Origin: Xenorhabdus sp. IM139775 | GTDB lineage: Bacteria > Pseudomonadota > Gammaproteobacteria > Enterobacterales > Enterobacteriaceae | Direction: 5' to 3' | DNA length: 59,801 nucleotides | Assembly: GCF_028598745.1 (NCBI RefSeq) | Contig: NZ_JAQRFK010000016.1 | Span: 1-59,801 of the forward strand | Part shown: positions 30,852 to 40,802 of the stretch, piece after piece | Numbering within the stretch: position 1 is the stretch's first letter | How the letters are laid out: the number at the start of each line of letters is the position of its first letter | Notes under the pieces: model-generated | Databases searched by the model: none | The model's input: only the letters and a program-made list of their open reading frames with translations | Told to the model about the DNA's origin: nothing | Program-made: the position numbers and the translations under genes

Positions 30852-31502
30852 ATGATGAAATTCCCATTGCAACATAACACCGTTATCTTACGCCAGTTAG
30901 GTATTCAGCCCTATGAACCGGTTTCAGATGCCATGCACCAGTTCACCGAGCAACGTACTGTAGAAACACCTGATGAAATCTGGCTTGTCCAACATGAAAA
31001 AGTATTTACGCAAGGTCAGGCCGGCAAAACCGAGCACATACTTGCAGCCGGTGATATCCCGGTCATCCAGTCAGATCGGGGAGGACAGGTGACTTATCAT
31101 GGCCCCGGACAGCAGGTCATGTACGTTTTGATTGACTTGAAGCGGGCAAAAATTGGGGTTCGCCAATTGGTCACTTCGATTGAGAATACGGTGATCGAAA
31201 CATTGGCACATTTCGGCGTGGAAGCGTATGCCCGCCCAGATGCCCCCGGCGTTTATGTTGCAGGTAACAAGATATGCTCCCTTGGGCTGCGTATCCGAAA
31301 AGGATGCTCTTTCCATGGCTTGGCACTGAACATTGCCATGGACTTACAACCCTTTTTACGCATAAACCCTTGTGGTTATGCCGGCATGCAAATGATCCAA
31401 CTCAGTGACTTTGTCGCCGGCGTTACCATCGAAGATGTACAACCCGTTCTGGTGGGAAAATTCTGTCAGATCTTGGGATTCCAACTAATCGATACCTACT
31501 AA
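30852..31502 (+). CDS. lipB: Octanoyltransferase LipB
   Basis: Transfers octanoate from acyl carrier protein to lipoyl domains, the first step of endogenous lipoate synthesis. It has 216 residues. Catalytic Lys140 ([10 protein letters not shown]) and Cys174 (INPCGYAG) are present, with the substrate motif [12 protein letters not shown] at 76-87. lipA follows after 132 bp. E. coli ybeF, between lipB and lipA, is absent. Confidence 0.96.
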   Translation: MMKFPLQHNTVILRQLGIQPYEPVSDAMHQFTEQRTVETPDEIWLVQHEKVFTQGQAGKTEHILAAGDIPVIQSDRGGQVTYHGPGQQVMYVLIDLKRAKIGVRQLVTSIENTVIETLAHFGVEAYARPDAPGVYVAGNKICSLGLRIRKGCSFHGLALNIAMDLQPFLRINPCGYAGMQMIQLSDFVAGVTIEDVQPVLVGKFCQILGFQLIDTY

Positions 31503-31634
31503 TCGATAAAAGATGATATAATTTTTTAACAATTTTCAAAAAAATTTGAATGGATTTATCTGCCTCGATATTTTTCTTATCACCATCAGGCAGTAAGTCA
31601 AAATCTGAAGAATATAACTGGAACCAGCACGATT

Positions 31635-32600
31635 ATGAGTAAACCAATTCAGATGGAACGTGGTGTCAAATACCGCGACGCAGACAAGATGGCTTTGATC
31701 CCTGTGAAGACAATCGCCACAGAACGTGAAGCACTCTTGCGTAAACCTGAGTGGATGAAAATCAAACTTCCTGCGGATTCCAGCCGCATTCAGGGTATCA
31801 AAGCGGCAATGCGCAAAAATGGCTTGCATTCCGTCTGTGAAGAAGCCTCCTGCCCTAACCTTGCGGAGTGTTTTAACCATGGAACTGCCACCTTTATGAT
31901 CTTGGGTGCCATCTGTACCCGTCGCTGCCCATTCTGTGACGTAGCCCATGGTCGCCCGAATGCACCCGATGCCAATGAACCGATCAAGCTTGCGCAGACT
32001 ATTCAGGATATGGGGTTGCGTTATGTCGTGATTACCTCTGTTGACCGTGACGATTTACGTGACGGCGGTGCGCAGCATTTTGCCGACTGTATCACGGCTA
32101 TTCGTGAAAAAAGCCCCTCAATTAAGATCGAAACGCTAGTACCGGATTTCCGTGGCCGGATGGATCGGGCGCTGGAAATTCTGACCGCAACGCCTCCCGA
32201 TGTCTTTAACCATAATTTGGAAAATGTGCCACGGGTTTACCGACAAGTTCGTCCGGGTGCTAACTATGATTGGTCGTTGAAACTACTGGAAAAATTCAAA
32301 GAATCACATCCAGATATCCCAACCAAATCAGGTTTAATGGTGGGATTAGGCGAAACCAACGCAGAAATTCTAGAGGTTATGAGCGATTTGCGCAGCCACG
32401 GGGTTACCATGCTGACTCTGGGGCAATATTTACAGCCAAGCCGTCATCACCTGCCAGTGCAGCGTTATGTCAGCCCTGCTGAATTTGACGAAATGAAAGA
32501 AGCCGCGTTAGAAATGGGCTTTACCCATGCTGCCTGTGGCCCGTTTGTTCGCTCTTCTTACCATGCTGATTTGCAGGCAAAGGGCGCAGAAGTCAAATAA
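31635..32600 (+). CDS. lipA: Lipoyl synthase LipA
   Basis: Radical-SAM enzyme inserting two sulfurs into the protein-bound octanoyl chain. It has 321 residues, as in E. coli. The auxiliary cluster uses Cys68, Cys73 and Cys79 ([12 protein letters not shown]). The radical-SAM cluster uses Cys94, Cys98 and Cys101 (CTRRCPFC). The C-terminal serine ligand motif (FVRSSYHAD) is also present. It functions with LipB immediately upstream. Confidence 0.97.
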   Translation: MSKPIQMERGVKYRDADKMALIPVKTIATEREALLRKPEWMKIKLPADSSRIQGIKAAMRKNGLHSVCEEASCPNLAECFNHGTATFMILGAICTRRCPFCDVAHGRPNAPDANEPIKLAQTIQDMGLRYVVITSVDRDDLRDGGAQHFADCITAIREKSPSIKIETLVPDFRGRMDRALEILTATPPDVFNHNLENVPRVYRQVRPGANYDWSLKLLEKFKESHPDIPTKSGLMVGLGETNAEILEVMSDLRSHGVTMLTLGQYLQPSRHHLPVQRYVSPAEFDEMKEAALEMGFTHAACGPFVRSSYHADLQAKGAEVK

Positions 32601-32616
32601 TCTGTTTGCCACCATC

Positions 32617-32991
32617 ATGATGATGAATATTATTGCTGTATTTATTGGTGGTGGCTTGGGTAGTCTGCTACGCTGGTTCATCAGTCTCCGCCTGAACAAT
32701 CCATCTTCGCCAATCGCCGTTGGTACGCTGACGGTGAATTGCATTGGCGCATTTATCATTGGGTTGGGTCTGGCCTATTTTAGTAAAGCCACACATCTCG
32801 ATCCGGTTTGGCGGCTAATGCTGACGACCGGTTTTTGCGGCGGGCTGACAACCTTTTCCACTTTTTCTGCGGAAGTCATTTATTTATTGCTGGCGGGAAA
32901 AACAGATTGGGCACTGTTCAGTATGCTGGCGAATGTGATCGGTTCATTACTGATGACCGCATTGGCTTTTGCAGTGATAAGCAAACTTTAA
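32617..32991 (+). CDS. crcB: Fluoride exporter CrcB/FluC
   Basis: Small dual-topology fluoride channel, about 122-124 residues with four membrane segments. Family motifs are [19 protein letters not shown] and [14 protein letters not shown]. Three consecutive in-frame ATGs (32617, 32620, 32623) can all serve as start. A longer frame back to 32527 overlaps lipA and is not supported. No fluoride riboswitch was recognised upstream. It converges on cspE through a shared hairpin. Confidence 0.92.
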   Translation: MMMNIIAVFIGGGLGSLLRWFISLRLNNPSSPIAVGTLTVNCIGAFIIGLGLAYFSKATHLDPVWRLMLTTGFCGGLTTFSTFSAEVIYLLLAGKTDWALFSMLANVIGSLLMTALAFAVISKL

Positions 32992-33040
32992 TGATCTGAT
33001 AAGGCTCTGAGAGTTAAAGAACTAGAACTGATAAGATAAA

Positions 33041-33065
33041 AAAACCCGTTATTAAAACGGGTTTT
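33041..33065. terminator. Bidirectional terminator between crcB and cspE
   Basis: AAAACCCGTT (33041-33050) pairs perfectly with AACGGGTTTT (33056-33065) around a 5-nt loop. On the - strand a run of eight Ts follows, so it is a strong terminator for cspE. On the + strand it can end crcB transcripts. Confidence 0.85.
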
Positions 33066-33084
33066 CAGAATGCGGGATTCGAAA

Positions 33085-33294
33085 TTAGATTGCGACAACA
33101 TTTGCAGCAGATGGGCCTTTCTCACCCTCAGTAATTTCAAACTCTACTTTTTGGCCTTCAGCCAGCGTCTTAAATCCATTAGTCTGAATGGCGGAAAAAT
33201 GTACGAAAACATCTTTGCTACCATCTTCCGGAGTGATAAAACCAAATCCTTTAGATTCATTAAACCACTTAACGTTACCTATAATTTTTGACAT
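33085..33294 (-). CDS. cspE: Cold-shock-like protein CspE
   Basis: A 69-residue single cold-shock domain protein, an RNA chaperone and antiterminator. RNP1 is KGFGFI and RNP2 is DVFVHF. It is close to identical to E. coli CspE. ATG 33294 is chosen over an adjacent in-frame TTG, since AAGGTAA is 7 nt upstream. It lies next to crcB, as in E. coli. The long AT-rich upstream gap probably holds its promoter and 5' UTR. Confidence 0.95.
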   Translation of the reverse strand: MSKIIGNVKWFNESKGFGFITPEDGSKDVFVHFSAIQTNGFKTLAEGQKVEFEITEGEKGPSAANVVAI

Positions 33295-33482
33295 CAAAAC
33301 TTACCTTTATAAAAAGACACAAACTCAGTGTCGCGTACAGTACAACAAACAATATAGCCCACTGTCTGCAACATAGATCACGAAATGTATAACCGAATGT
33401 AAAAAAAACATACTTTCTGTTTAATTACACTGATCGATTTTATACGCCAATGGTGATTTCACAAATAAATTAGCGTTTCATT

Positions 33483-33968
33483 TTATTTCTGTTTACTTTT
33501 CTCCCTTCTGTCTTTTTCATGATTGAGTAGCCACCCTTTGATATCCAGCCCACCGGTATAGCCAACCAATTTACCGTCATGCCCAATCACGCGATGACAA
33601 GGCACAATCAATGAAATAGGATTGCGTGAATTCGCCATACCGACCGCACGGCAATAATTTACCGATCCCAACGTGAGGGCCAATTGTTTATAACTCCACA
33701 TTTCGCCATAAGGAATGTGACAAAGCTGCTGCCAGACACGCTGTTGGAATTCAGTTCCCTGCATACTTAACGGAACGGTAAACGTGAGCCGCTTCCCTTT
33801 GAAATATTCCTGCAATTCTTTCGCGCACTGCTTGGTAATCACACTTTTTGATTCTAATTCTTTCTTTTCATTGACGAAATAGATACTGGTTACTCCTTCA
33901 TCGTCCGCAGTGATATGTACATAAGGCTTGGGAAATCCTTCTGGAGTATTCAGGTAATGATGATACAT
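33483..33968 (-). CDS. ogt: Methylated-DNA-protein-cysteine methyltransferase
   Basis: Suicide repair protein removing O6-methylguanine adducts, 161 residues. The acceptor Cys124 is in PCHRV and the helix-turn-helix arginine finger region is SVNYCRAVGMANSRNP. It lacks the Ada regulatory domain, so it is Ogt-like. The C-terminus is Lys/Arg rich. It is the last gene before the AT-rich spacer where E. coli-like synteny switches region. Confidence 0.92.
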   Translation of the reverse strand: MYHHYLNTPEGFPKPYVHITADDEGVTSIYFVNEKKELESKSVITKQCAKELQEYFKGKRLTFTVPLSMQGTEFQQRVWQQLCHIPYGEMWSYKQLALTLGSVNYCRAVGMANSRNPISLIVPCHRVIGHDGKLVGYTGGLDIKGWLLNHEKDRREKSKQK

Positions 33969-34545
33969 AAACTACCTCCATTTAATTTATTATTAAAAAT
34001 TTCTGTACTAGCCTAAGGCTCTCATTCATTAATTTGCAATGATGAATTCGGTTACACATCTGACAATTTGATAAAGAAACCATCGCGCCCTCTGATAATT
34101 AAAATTATGTCTCTGCCAATAAGTTATAACACTTTATTTTTAATGCCACCAATTTAAAAAAGGAAAAAACACCATATATAGATAAAACAATTATATTTTT
34201 CACCATATATAGTATAAATTTCATAAATAAATTATCTCAATAAAATATACATATGTTAGCTTTTATTATGACTCATTAATAGAACACCCAGAAATTTTAC
34301 TAAACGTGTTATCATTTATGGTAAACAGAAACGACAATCAGGGGGACAATTTCCCTCAAAGAGATACACTACACTGCTGCCAATGGACTCAATGGTGCGA
34401 AAAAGCCAGTTATCCCTAATCATTAAAAGCGTTCACTGGCAAATTGTATGGAACTCATCGCCTAAGCACCCAAATACCCCTGATTCCTCCCCTGACCATT
34501 TTCTACCCTTGGGACGGCGAAATGATGAACCCGACCTCATGAATT

Positions 34546-34758
34546 TCAACTCGCAGTGTGTGACTCCATATAAATATTTAATGTTGTAATTATATATAAT
34601 TTATGAAGTTTTTGCCTGTTTTGCAATTTTATGCCGATAAAGGCTAATATAAAAAATACTGACAATAAGAAATCCAAAATCAGAAGAAGAAGAAGAAGAA
34701 GAAGAAGAAGAAGAAGAAGAAGAAGAAATAAATATCTAACACCGAATTTCAATTTCAT
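34546..34758 (-). CDS. Small hydrophobic ORF with poly-leucine run (uncertain)
   Basis: A 70-codon frame whose N-terminal half is a run of about 15 leucines encoded by the AGA/TCT microsatellite, followed by LDFLLSVFFILAFIG. It resembles the C-terminal half of the neighbouring frame at 34736-34975 (LGFLCLLFFILILLA). No convincing ribosome binding site is seen. It could be a degenerate duplicate or a small membrane peptide; no family was recognised. Confidence 0.25.
   Translation of the reverse strand: MKLKFGVRYLFLLLLLLLLLLLLLLLILDFLLSVFFILAFIGIKLQNRQKLHKLYIITTLNIYMESHTAS
34682..34726. repeat. (AGA)15 trinucleotide microsatellite
   Basis: Fifteen uninterrupted AGA units (45 bp) on the + strand, continuing into AA. 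Pure simple repeats of this length are rare in enterobacterial chromosomes and prone to slippage. Gain or loss of units keeps any reading frame. Confidence 0.97.
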
Positions 34759-34867
34759 CCTGTGCCAATAAAATTAATATAAAAAACAATAAACATAGAA
34801 AACCCAAAAAAACACCCAAGACCCATATCATAATCCGAATCAAAAAAAATAAATCAAAATAATTCAT
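34736..34867 (-). CDS. Small single-span membrane ORF (uncertain)
   Basis: From the ATG at 34867 this frame encodes 43 residues: a long hydrophobic segment (FLIRIMIWVLGVFLGFLC onward) and a charged tail (QDEIEIRC). The frame is open back to 34975. DNA at 34763-34812 matches 34630-34679 imperfectly, so this and the poly-Leu frame look like a tandem duplicate pair. The layout recalls type I toxin peptides, but no antisense RNA was identified. Confidence 0.3.
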   Translation of the reverse strand: MNYFDLFFLIRIMIWVLGVFLGFLCLLFFILILLAQDEIEIRC

Positions 34868-35235
34868 GATAATAGATTTTTTTATTTTCCGAAAAATTTG
34901 CAAATAAGTTAAAAAACAAAGGTTATACGCCACTGAATAATATGGAAACCCACCTGACATTACGAAATAAAACATTTAATAACAAAAGGATGGGATAAAT
35001 AAACACAAAAAAACAATCATTCCTAACATTGAATTTTATAAATCAACATCAAGAATTCACTTTCCCATGCCAATATTATGTCACGGGAAAACATCACTTT
35101 TTTATTAATGACCTTCAAATAAAGGGTTGTCAGCATATTTCATTATGTTAGGGTATATATTGGTAAAGTATCACTGGAGTAATTGAACGCAATATATCAA
35201 CAACATATCATCAACAACAGGAAGATATTTATTCC

Positions 35236-36438
35236 ATGACAATTAAACTTGAAGTTAAGAATCTCTATAAAATATTTGGCGATAGCACTGAGCCGGCATT
35301 TCAGTTATTAGCGTCTGGCTTCAGCAAAGAGCAAATATTTGAAAAATCGGGTCTTACCGTCGGTGTTCAAAATGTCAATCTGGCCATTGAAGAAGGCGAA
35401 ATATTTGTGATCATGGGATTATCTGGTTCAGGTAAATCCACACTAGTACGCCTTCTCAATCGTCTGATAGAGCCGACCAAAGGCCATGTATTTATCGATG
35501 GCGAAGATATTTCTGCCATCACAGAAACTCAGTTACGGCATGTTCGCCGTAGTAAGATCAGCATGGTCTTCCAGTCATTTGCGCTTATGCCGCATTTGAA
35601 TATTCTGGAGAATACGGCATTTGGCATGGAGCTTGCGGGCATTCCCAAAGAAAAACGCCATCAAACAGCATTTGAAACGCTGAAACAAGTCAATCTGGAA
35701 AGCTATGCCCTCTCCTATCCCGATGAACTTTCCGGGGGTATGCAGCAACGTATTGGGTTAGCCAGGGCCTTAGCCAACAACCCTGATATTTTGCTAATGG
35801 ATGAAGCCTTTTCAGCCCTTGATCCGCTTATCCGTACCGAAATGCAAGATGAATTACTGCGCCTGCAAGGGGAACATCAACGCACAGTTGTTTTTATTTC
35901 CCACGATTTGGATGAAGCCATGCGTATCGGTGATCGTATTGCTATCATGCAGGGCGGTGTTGTCGTTCAGATCGGCACACCCGATGAAATCATGAATAAT
36001 CCCGCTAATGATTATGTCAAAAATTTCTTCCGTGGTGTGGATATCAGCCATGTCTTCTCAGCAAAAGACATTGCCCGCCGCCGGCCGGAAGCCCTGCTTC
36101 ATGTCGCAACTGGCTTTGATCCTCGCTCCGCGTTAAAAGTGCTGGATAATGAAGACAGAAACTATGGCTATTTGATCGAAAAAGGCCAGAAGTTTATTGG
36201 CGTGGTTTCCATTAACTCCCTGCAACAAGCATTGGCAGAAGAAAAATCCATTAAACATGCCATATTGGAAAAACCAACCGCCGTTTCAGCTGATATTCCG
36301 CTGAATGAATTGATATCCACGGTCGCGCAATCCCCCTGCGCGGTTCCTGTCGTCAGTGATAATAACCGTTATTTAGGTGTCATTTCCAAAGGAATATTAC
36401 TACAGGCCTTAGATAAGGAGACACCCAATGAGCAATAA
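35236..36438 (+). CDS. proV: Glycine betaine/proline ABC transporter ATPase ProV
   Basis: ATPase of the ProU osmoprotectant importer, 400 residues as in E. coli. Walker [10 protein letters not shown] is at 61-69, then the LSGGMQQR signature, Walker [12 protein letters not shown], and a C-terminal CBS pair at about 280-395. It heads proVWX, with proW overlapping by 11 bp. In E. coli transcription is induced by high osmolarity through DNA upstream and inside proV. The AT-rich leader here would suit H-NS control (inference). Confidence 0.96.
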   Translation: MTIKLEVKNLYKIFGDSTEPAFQLLASGFSKEQIFEKSGLTVGVQNVNLAIEEGEIFVIMGLSGSGKSTLVRLLNRLIEPTKGHVFIDGEDISAITETQLRHVRRSKISMVFQSFALMPHLNILENTAFGMELAGIPKEKRHQTAFETLKQVNLESYALSYPDELSGGMQQRIGLARALANNPDILLMDEAFSALDPLIRTEMQDELLRLQGEHQRTVVFISHDLDEAMRIGDRIAIMQGGVVVQIGTPDEIMNNPANDYVKNFFRGVDISHVFSAKDIARRRPEALLHVATGFDPRSALKVLDNEDRNYGYLIEKGQKFIGVVSINSLQQALAEEKSIKHAILEKPTAVSADIPLNELISTVAQSPCAVPVVSDNNRYLGVISKGILLQALDKETPNEQ

Positions 36439-37492
36439 CTTCCCACAGACAGTCACTGATCCCACCACTGGCAGTGATCCTTGGATGGACAGTGCCACGA
36501 TTTCTCCCCCATCAAACCCTGATTGGCTAAATTCACCTGCAACCCATATCCCGCCTGAACATTTTAATTTCATGTCACCTTTTCAGCATAAGCTAATTCC
36601 GTTTGATTCATGGGTGACTCATATTGTTGATTGGGTTGTGGTACACTTCCGGCCTGTTTTTCAAATCATCCGCGTTCCTGTCGATTTTGTCCTCAGTGGC
36701 TTTGAACAATTCTTGACGACCTTGCCGCCCCCCATCACCATTCTATTTTTTGCGTTATTGGCCTGGCAGCTTGCCGGGGCGAGAATAGGCGTGGTTTCCT
36801 TAATTTCACTGATTATGATCGGCGCAATTGGCGCATGGTCAGAAGCCATGATAACCCTGGCCCTGGTGCTGACGGCTCTCCTGTTCTGCCTTATCCTTGG
36901 GCTTCCCATTGGGATTGGCCTGGCCCGCAATGAACGGCTAGCCAACCTTGTTCGCCCCTTACTGGATGCAATGCAAACCACGCCTGCTTTTGTTTATCTG
37001 GTTCCCATCGTGATGCTGTTTGGCATCGGTAATGTTCCCGGCGTCATGGTCACCATTATTTTTGCTTTGCCTCCCATTATTCGCCTGACAATTCTGGGCA
37101 TAAAACAAGTCCCAGCCGATTTAATTGAAGCCGCCAGATCATTTGGTGCAAGCCCGCGGCAGATGTTGTTCAAAGTTCAACTTCCGCTGGCGATGCCAAC
37201 TATTATGGCAGGGGTGAATCAAACATTGATGTTAGCCCTTTCCATGGTCGTCATTGCTTCCATGATTGCGGTTGGCGGCTTGGGACAGATGGTATTGCGC
37301 GGTATTGGCCGCCTTGATATAGGATTGGCAGCCATTGGCGGCACAGGGATCGTCATTCTTGCCATTATCCTTGATCGTCTGACTCAATCTCTGGGGAAAA
37401 ACCATCGCACCCGAGGAGGGTACTGGTATCACTCCGGGCCAATAGGGTTACTTAGCCTGCTTTTTTTAAAAAAATCATGCCAGTCGAAATAA
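36428..37492 (+). CDS. proW: Glycine betaine/proline ABC transporter permease ProW
   Basis: Inner-membrane permease, 354 residues as in E. coli. A long N-terminal cytoplasmic/periplasmic extension (residues 1-100) precedes about seven membrane segments. The EAA-type loop is [20 protein letters not shown], at residues about 236-255. ATG 36428 overlaps proV, so translation is coupled. Confidence 0.95.
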   Translation: MSNNFPQTVTDPTTGSDPWMDSATISPPSNPDWLNSPATHIPPEHFNFMSPFQHKLIPFDSWVTHIVDWVVVHFRPVFQIIRVPVDFVLSGFEQFLTTLPPPITILFFALLAWQLAGARIGVVSLISLIMIGAIGAWSEAMITLALVLTALLFCLILGLPIGIGLARNERLANLVRPLLDAMQTTPAFVYLVPIVMLFGIGNVPGVMVTIIFALPPIIRLTILGIKQVPADLIEAARSFGASPRQMLFKVQLPLAMPTIMAGVNQTLMLALSMVVIASMIAVGGLGQMVLRGIGRLDIGLAAIGGTGIVILAIILDRLTQSLGKNHRTRGGYWYHSGPIGLLSLLFLKKSCQSK

Positions 37493-37538
37493 TCCCAAAC
37501 AAGGCTATCCGATCTGGCAACAAAAGGAGAAAACCCTC

Positions 37539-38573
37539 ATGCACATAATCACCTTATGCAAAAAAACGATGAATAAGAGGATCATTTTCGGCGCACTCTT
37601 AATGGCATTCATAAATCTTTCCTTATCACCTGCGGCATCTGCGACTGAACTTCCGGGCAAAGGTATCAGTGTGCAACCGCTACAAAGTACACTCAGTGAA
37701 GAAACATTTCAGACGTTGATTGTCTGCAAGGCCTTAGAAAAACTCGGCTATGACGTCAAACCGATCAAGGAGGTTGATTATAACGTCGCTTATACTTCCA
37801 TCGCTTCTGGTGATGCCACATGGATGGCCGTCAATTGGGTACCGCTCCATAATGCCCCATACAAAGCGGCAGGAGGGGATAAGGTCTTCTATCGCAAGGG
37901 AAATTATGTCGTCAATGCGGCACAAGGGTATCTGATTGATAAAAAAACAGCCGAAAAATACCACATCGCCAATATCGCCCAATTAAAAGATCCTAAACTG
38001 GCCAAACTGTTCGATAGTAATGGCGATGGGAAAGCCGATTTAACCGGCTGTAATCCCGGGTGGGGATGTGAAAAAGCGATCAACCATCAATTGAATGCGT
38101 ATGGATTGAAAAATACCGTGAAACATAATCAGGGCAATTATGCTGCCATGATGGCTGATACGATTGCCCGTTATCGGGAAGGTAAATCGATCCTCTATTA
38201 TACTTGGACGCCTTACTGGGTGAGTGATGTACTGAAACCCGGCAAAGATGTTATCTGGCTTCAGGTACCCTTCTCTGCCCTTGGTGAGGGAGAAACAATC
38301 GATACTCAGTTGCCTAACGGCCGTAACTATGGGTTCCCTCCCAGTACCATGCATATCGTGGCAAACAAAGTCTGGGCAGAAAAAAACCCGGCGGCGGCGA
38401 AACTTTTTGCGGTTATGACCTTACCGATTGCTGATATCAATACGCAAAATCAGAATATGCATAGCGCTAAAAGTTCAGAAGCTGATATTGAACGTCAGGC
38501 TGAGGGCTGGATCAGATCGCATCAGAAAACGGTAGAAAGTTGGCTAAAAGCAGCCAGAAAAGCCGCGAATTAA
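37539..38573 (+). CDS. proX: Glycine betaine periplasmic binding protein ProX
   Basis: Periplasmic receptor of ProU, 344 residues (E. coli 330). AAAGGAG precedes ATG 37539 at 9-nt spacing, giving an N-terminus ten residues longer than a start at 37569. The signal peptide is cleaved near [10 protein letters not shown]. Ligand-pocket tryptophans lie in [11 protein letters not shown] and YYTWTPYW. The disulfide pair is in GCNPGWGC. It ends the proVWX operon. Confidence 0.95.
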   Translation: MHIITLCKKTMNKRIIFGALLMAFINLSLSPAASATELPGKGISVQPLQSTLSEETFQTLIVCKALEKLGYDVKPIKEVDYNVAYTSIASGDATWMAVNWVPLHNAPYKAAGGDKVFYRKGNYVVNAAQGYLIDKKTAEKYHIANIAQLKDPKLAKLFDSNGDGKADLTGCNPGWGCEKAINHQLNAYGLKNTVKHNQGNYAAMMADTIARYREGKSILYYTWTPYWVSDVLKPGKDVIWLQVPFSALGEGETIDTQLPNGRNYGFPPSTMHIVANKVWAEKNPAAAKLFAVMTLPIADINTQNQNMHSAKSSEADIERQAEGWIRSHQKTVESWLKAARKAAN

Positions 38574-38605
38574 AACATAAATTCATTTTCCTTCCACCCT
38601 GTACA

Positions 38606-38643
38606 GATAGCCGTGCAAACGTTAACAAAAATTCACGGCTATC
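38606..38643. repeat. 10-bp inverted repeat after proX
   Basis: GATAGCCGTG (38606-38615) and CACGGCTATC (38634-38643) flank 18 nt. No T-run follows on the + strand. It may end or stabilise proVWX transcripts. Confidence 0.55.
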
Positions 38644-38779
38644 TCCCCCTACTCTGCTGTCACCGCTAATCCCTTTGTTCTCAATGAAGTTATTTAACTA
38701 ATTTATCTATTTCATATTTTCACTTTCGCCATATTTTGTTAAGGTTGTTTCATCTGTTAACAAAAAAATAAAATATTAC

Positions 38780-39571
38780 ATGCCAATGCCTGATAAATCT
38801 GCACCTGATATACCCGTATCTGACATATCAGAATCCGAGATGCCTCTACCAAACAAGGTTTCTTCATTTAAAGAAGGTATTTTTGACAGTCTCCCTATCG
38901 CCATTGGCTATATTCCCATTGCTTTTGCATTTGGCTTAAGCGCCACGAAACTGGGATTTACGCCCCTAGAAGCCATATTTTTTTCATGTGTGATTTATGC
39001 CGGAGCCAGCCAATTTGTTATCACGGCTTTACTGGGTGCAGGAATGTCATTGTGGATTTCAGCCCTGACGGTAATGGCAATGGATATCCGCCATATTTTG
39101 TATGGCCCTGCCTTACGTTATCGCATCAAACAGCAACTATCGAACAAAAAAACGGTGATTTGGGCTTTTGGCCTGACTGATGAGGTTTTTGCCGCAGCAA
39201 CCACCAAACTCATTAAAGACCAACGGAGTTGGAGTGAAAACTGGATGGTCGCCATCGCAATATGCTCTTGGCTCTCATGGGTGTTGGGTACTGTAGCAGG
39301 TGCCATATTGGGTAATGGTTATCTGAGTTCTTACCCGGCCGTTGAAGCCGCCATGACATTTATGCTTCCGGCGCTGTTTTTAAGTTTCTTATTAGCTTCT
39401 TTCAAAAAACAAAATAGTTACTGTGTTATCGCTTCCTTATTAGGCGCTTTCGTGGGCATCACCTTTTTTTCAATCCCCATCGCCATCCTTGCGGGGATCA
39501 TGGGTGGGTGTTTAGCCGCGCTTTTGCAAACGAAAAACGCACAGTTAAATAACAATACTTCACTTGATTAG
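38780..39571 (+). CDS. ygaZ: YgaZ, AzlC-type branched-chain amino acid exporter, large subunit
   Basis: Inner-membrane protein with YgaH forming an L-valine exporter in E. coli. It has 263 residues (E. coli 245). The extra length is a Pro/Ser/Asp-rich N-terminal tail with several Met codons, so a later start is possible. Family motifs are YAGASQFV, MAMDIRHILYGP and WAFGLTDEVFA. The ygaZ-ygaH-emrR order after proVWX is the E. coli one. Confidence 0.92.
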   Translation: MPMPDKSAPDIPVSDISESEMPLPNKVSSFKEGIFDSLPIAIGYIPIAFAFGLSATKLGFTPLEAIFFSCVIYAGASQFVITALLGAGMSLWISALTVMAMDIRHILYGPALRYRIKQQLSNKKTVIWAFGLTDEVFAAATTKLIKDQRSWSENWMVAIAICSWLSWVLGTVAGAILGNGYLSSYPAVEAAMTFMLPALFLSFLLASFKKQNSYCVIASLLGAFVGITFFSIPIAILAGIMGGCLAALLQTKNAQLNNNTSLD

Positions 39572-39578
39572 TCCGTTT

Positions 39579-39914
39579 ATGATTGATAATAAAATACTTT
39601 TTATCGGCTTGGTTGTCGGCGTGGCCAATTTTTTATTCCGCTACCTTCCCTTACGTTTGGGAAACAATCGCTTACCGACAGGAAAAAAGGGGAAAATAGG
39701 GATTATACTCGATAGCATCGGTATTGCCTCAATTTGCTCACTTCTCATCGTTTCAAGCATTCCTGACGTCATGAGAGAGCACAGCAAATTTTTTCCGACT
39801 CTAATTGGTTGCCTAACTATCTGCCTGTTCTTCTACAAGACACAAAGCATCATCATTTCAACACTGTCTGGTGCCGCCGTTTTTGGAATAATATTCAAGG
39901 TATTTATGAATTAG
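39579..39914 (+). CDS. ygaH: YgaH, small subunit of the valine exporter
   Basis: A 111-residue AzlD-type membrane protein, exactly the E. coli length when ATG 39579 is used. A TTG at 39564 would overlap ygaZ and add five unconserved residues. Motifs FRYLPLRL and LDSIGIASICSLLIVSS are conserved. It starts 7 bp after ygaZ. Confidence 0.9.
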   Translation: MIDNKILFIGLVVGVANFLFRYLPLRLGNNRLPTGKKGKIGIILDSIGIASICSLLIVSSIPDVMREHSKFFPTLIGCLTICLFFYKTQSIIISTLSGAAVFGIIFKVFMN

Positions 39915-40043
39915 GTATCAATATTAAAAGAAATATGATGATAACAAATAACTATAATTGCTAAATTTAACTTTTAATATAGTATTTGTATGGTTTTTAA
40001 CAGAAGTTACTTTACCGGTTGAAACTAATAAGGTATCTAAACA

Positions 40044-40559
40044 ATGGAAAGTTCATTCACTCCCACAGAAGAGTTACTTAATTGCCGTGTAGCACAGCAA
40101 AAAAGTTTACCCTACCAAGAGATATTACTGACTCGCTTATCCATGCATGTCCAGAGTAAACTTCTGGAAAATCGTAACAACATGCTGAAAGCACAAGGAA
40201 TCAATGAAACCTTGTTTATGGCTCTGATGATTCTGGATACCAAAGAAAGTCGTAGCATTCAGCCATCAGAACTGAGTGCTGCATTAGGCTCTTCCCGTAC
40301 AAATGCAACCCGGATTGCAGATGAATTAGAAAAGCAAGGTTGGATAGAGAGAAAAGAGAGCCATAACGATCGTCGTTGTCTCCATCTTCATCTCACAGAT
40401 AAAGGTTCAAGTTTCTTGAACAGTTTACTTCCACCTCAGCACGATTGCCTGATTAAACTTTGGTCCATCCTTGATCTTGAAGAGAAAAAACAGTTAGAAA
40501 ATTTGATGAGAAAAATTCTGGGGCAATTAGATAATCTTGGGGATTGTTTAAGCAAGTAA
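40044..40559 (+). CDS. emrR: EmrR/MprA, MarR-family repressor of EmrAB
   Basis: Winged-helix repressor of the emrAB efflux genes, released by hydrophobic compounds. It has 171 residues (E. coli 176). The recognition region [19 protein letters not shown] and the wing [11 protein letters not shown] are nearly identical to E. coli MprA. AAGG precedes the ATG. emrA follows after 243 bp that include a perfect hairpin. Confidence 0.95.
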   Translation: MESSFTPTEELLNCRVAQQKSLPYQEILLTRLSMHVQSKLLENRNNMLKAQGINETLFMALMILDTKESRSIQPSELSAALGSSRTNATRIADELEKQGWIERKESHNDRRCLHLHLTDKGSSFLNSLLPPQHDCLIKLWSILDLEEKKQLENLMRKILGQLDNLGDCLSK

Positions 40560-40705
40560 TTGCCCTTCTTTTGAAGAATTTTGCATTAAGAAAACATGTT
40601 ATAGCAATATAATCTAAAAAAACTTTTCTGCTAGCCTGTATCATCGGATACTTCGTGTGGCTGGCTATTATCTTCCGATAATAATTAAATCCATATCGTT
40701 CGCCC

Positions 40706-40737
40706 CTTCCAGTAGTGTAAGCGCACACTACTGGAAG
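40706..40737. repeat. Perfect 13-bp hairpin between emrR and emrA
   Basis: CTTCCAGTAGTGT (40706-40718) is perfectly complementary to ACACTACTGGAAG (40725-40737), with a 6-nt loop. No T-run follows on either strand. It lies 65 bp before emrA, so it may be an EmrR operator, an attenuating structure or an mRNA processing site. Confidence 0.8.
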
Positions 40738-40802
40738 CATGTTTCGTCCTGTTGAAACCACACAAATTAATAATAAGTTAAGAACAAATACGGAGAATCT
40801 CC

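Larger units (their letters stand above)
33969..35235. other. AT-rich spacer at a synteny junction
   Basis: About 1.27 kb between ogt and proV. Most is very AT-rich. A less AT-rich stretch (about 34330-34560) has no convincing gene; a 68-codon frame at 34383 lacks a ribosome binding site and family features. The part 34546-34975 holds a microsatellite and two small membrane-type frames on the - strand. The last 150 bp should contain the proVWX promoter, but no hexamer pair with good spacing was found. Confidence 0.5.

Noticed and set aside
32527-32616. Extended N-terminus of CrcB overlapping lipA
   Set aside because: The extension overlaps the conserved lipA C-terminus and matches no CrcB sequence; three ATGs at 32617-32625 fit the family start.
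34383-34589. A 68-codon + strand frame in the AT-rich spacer
   Set aside because: No ribosome binding site, no recognisable motif and an irregular composition. It may be part of an old gene remnant but cannot be supported.
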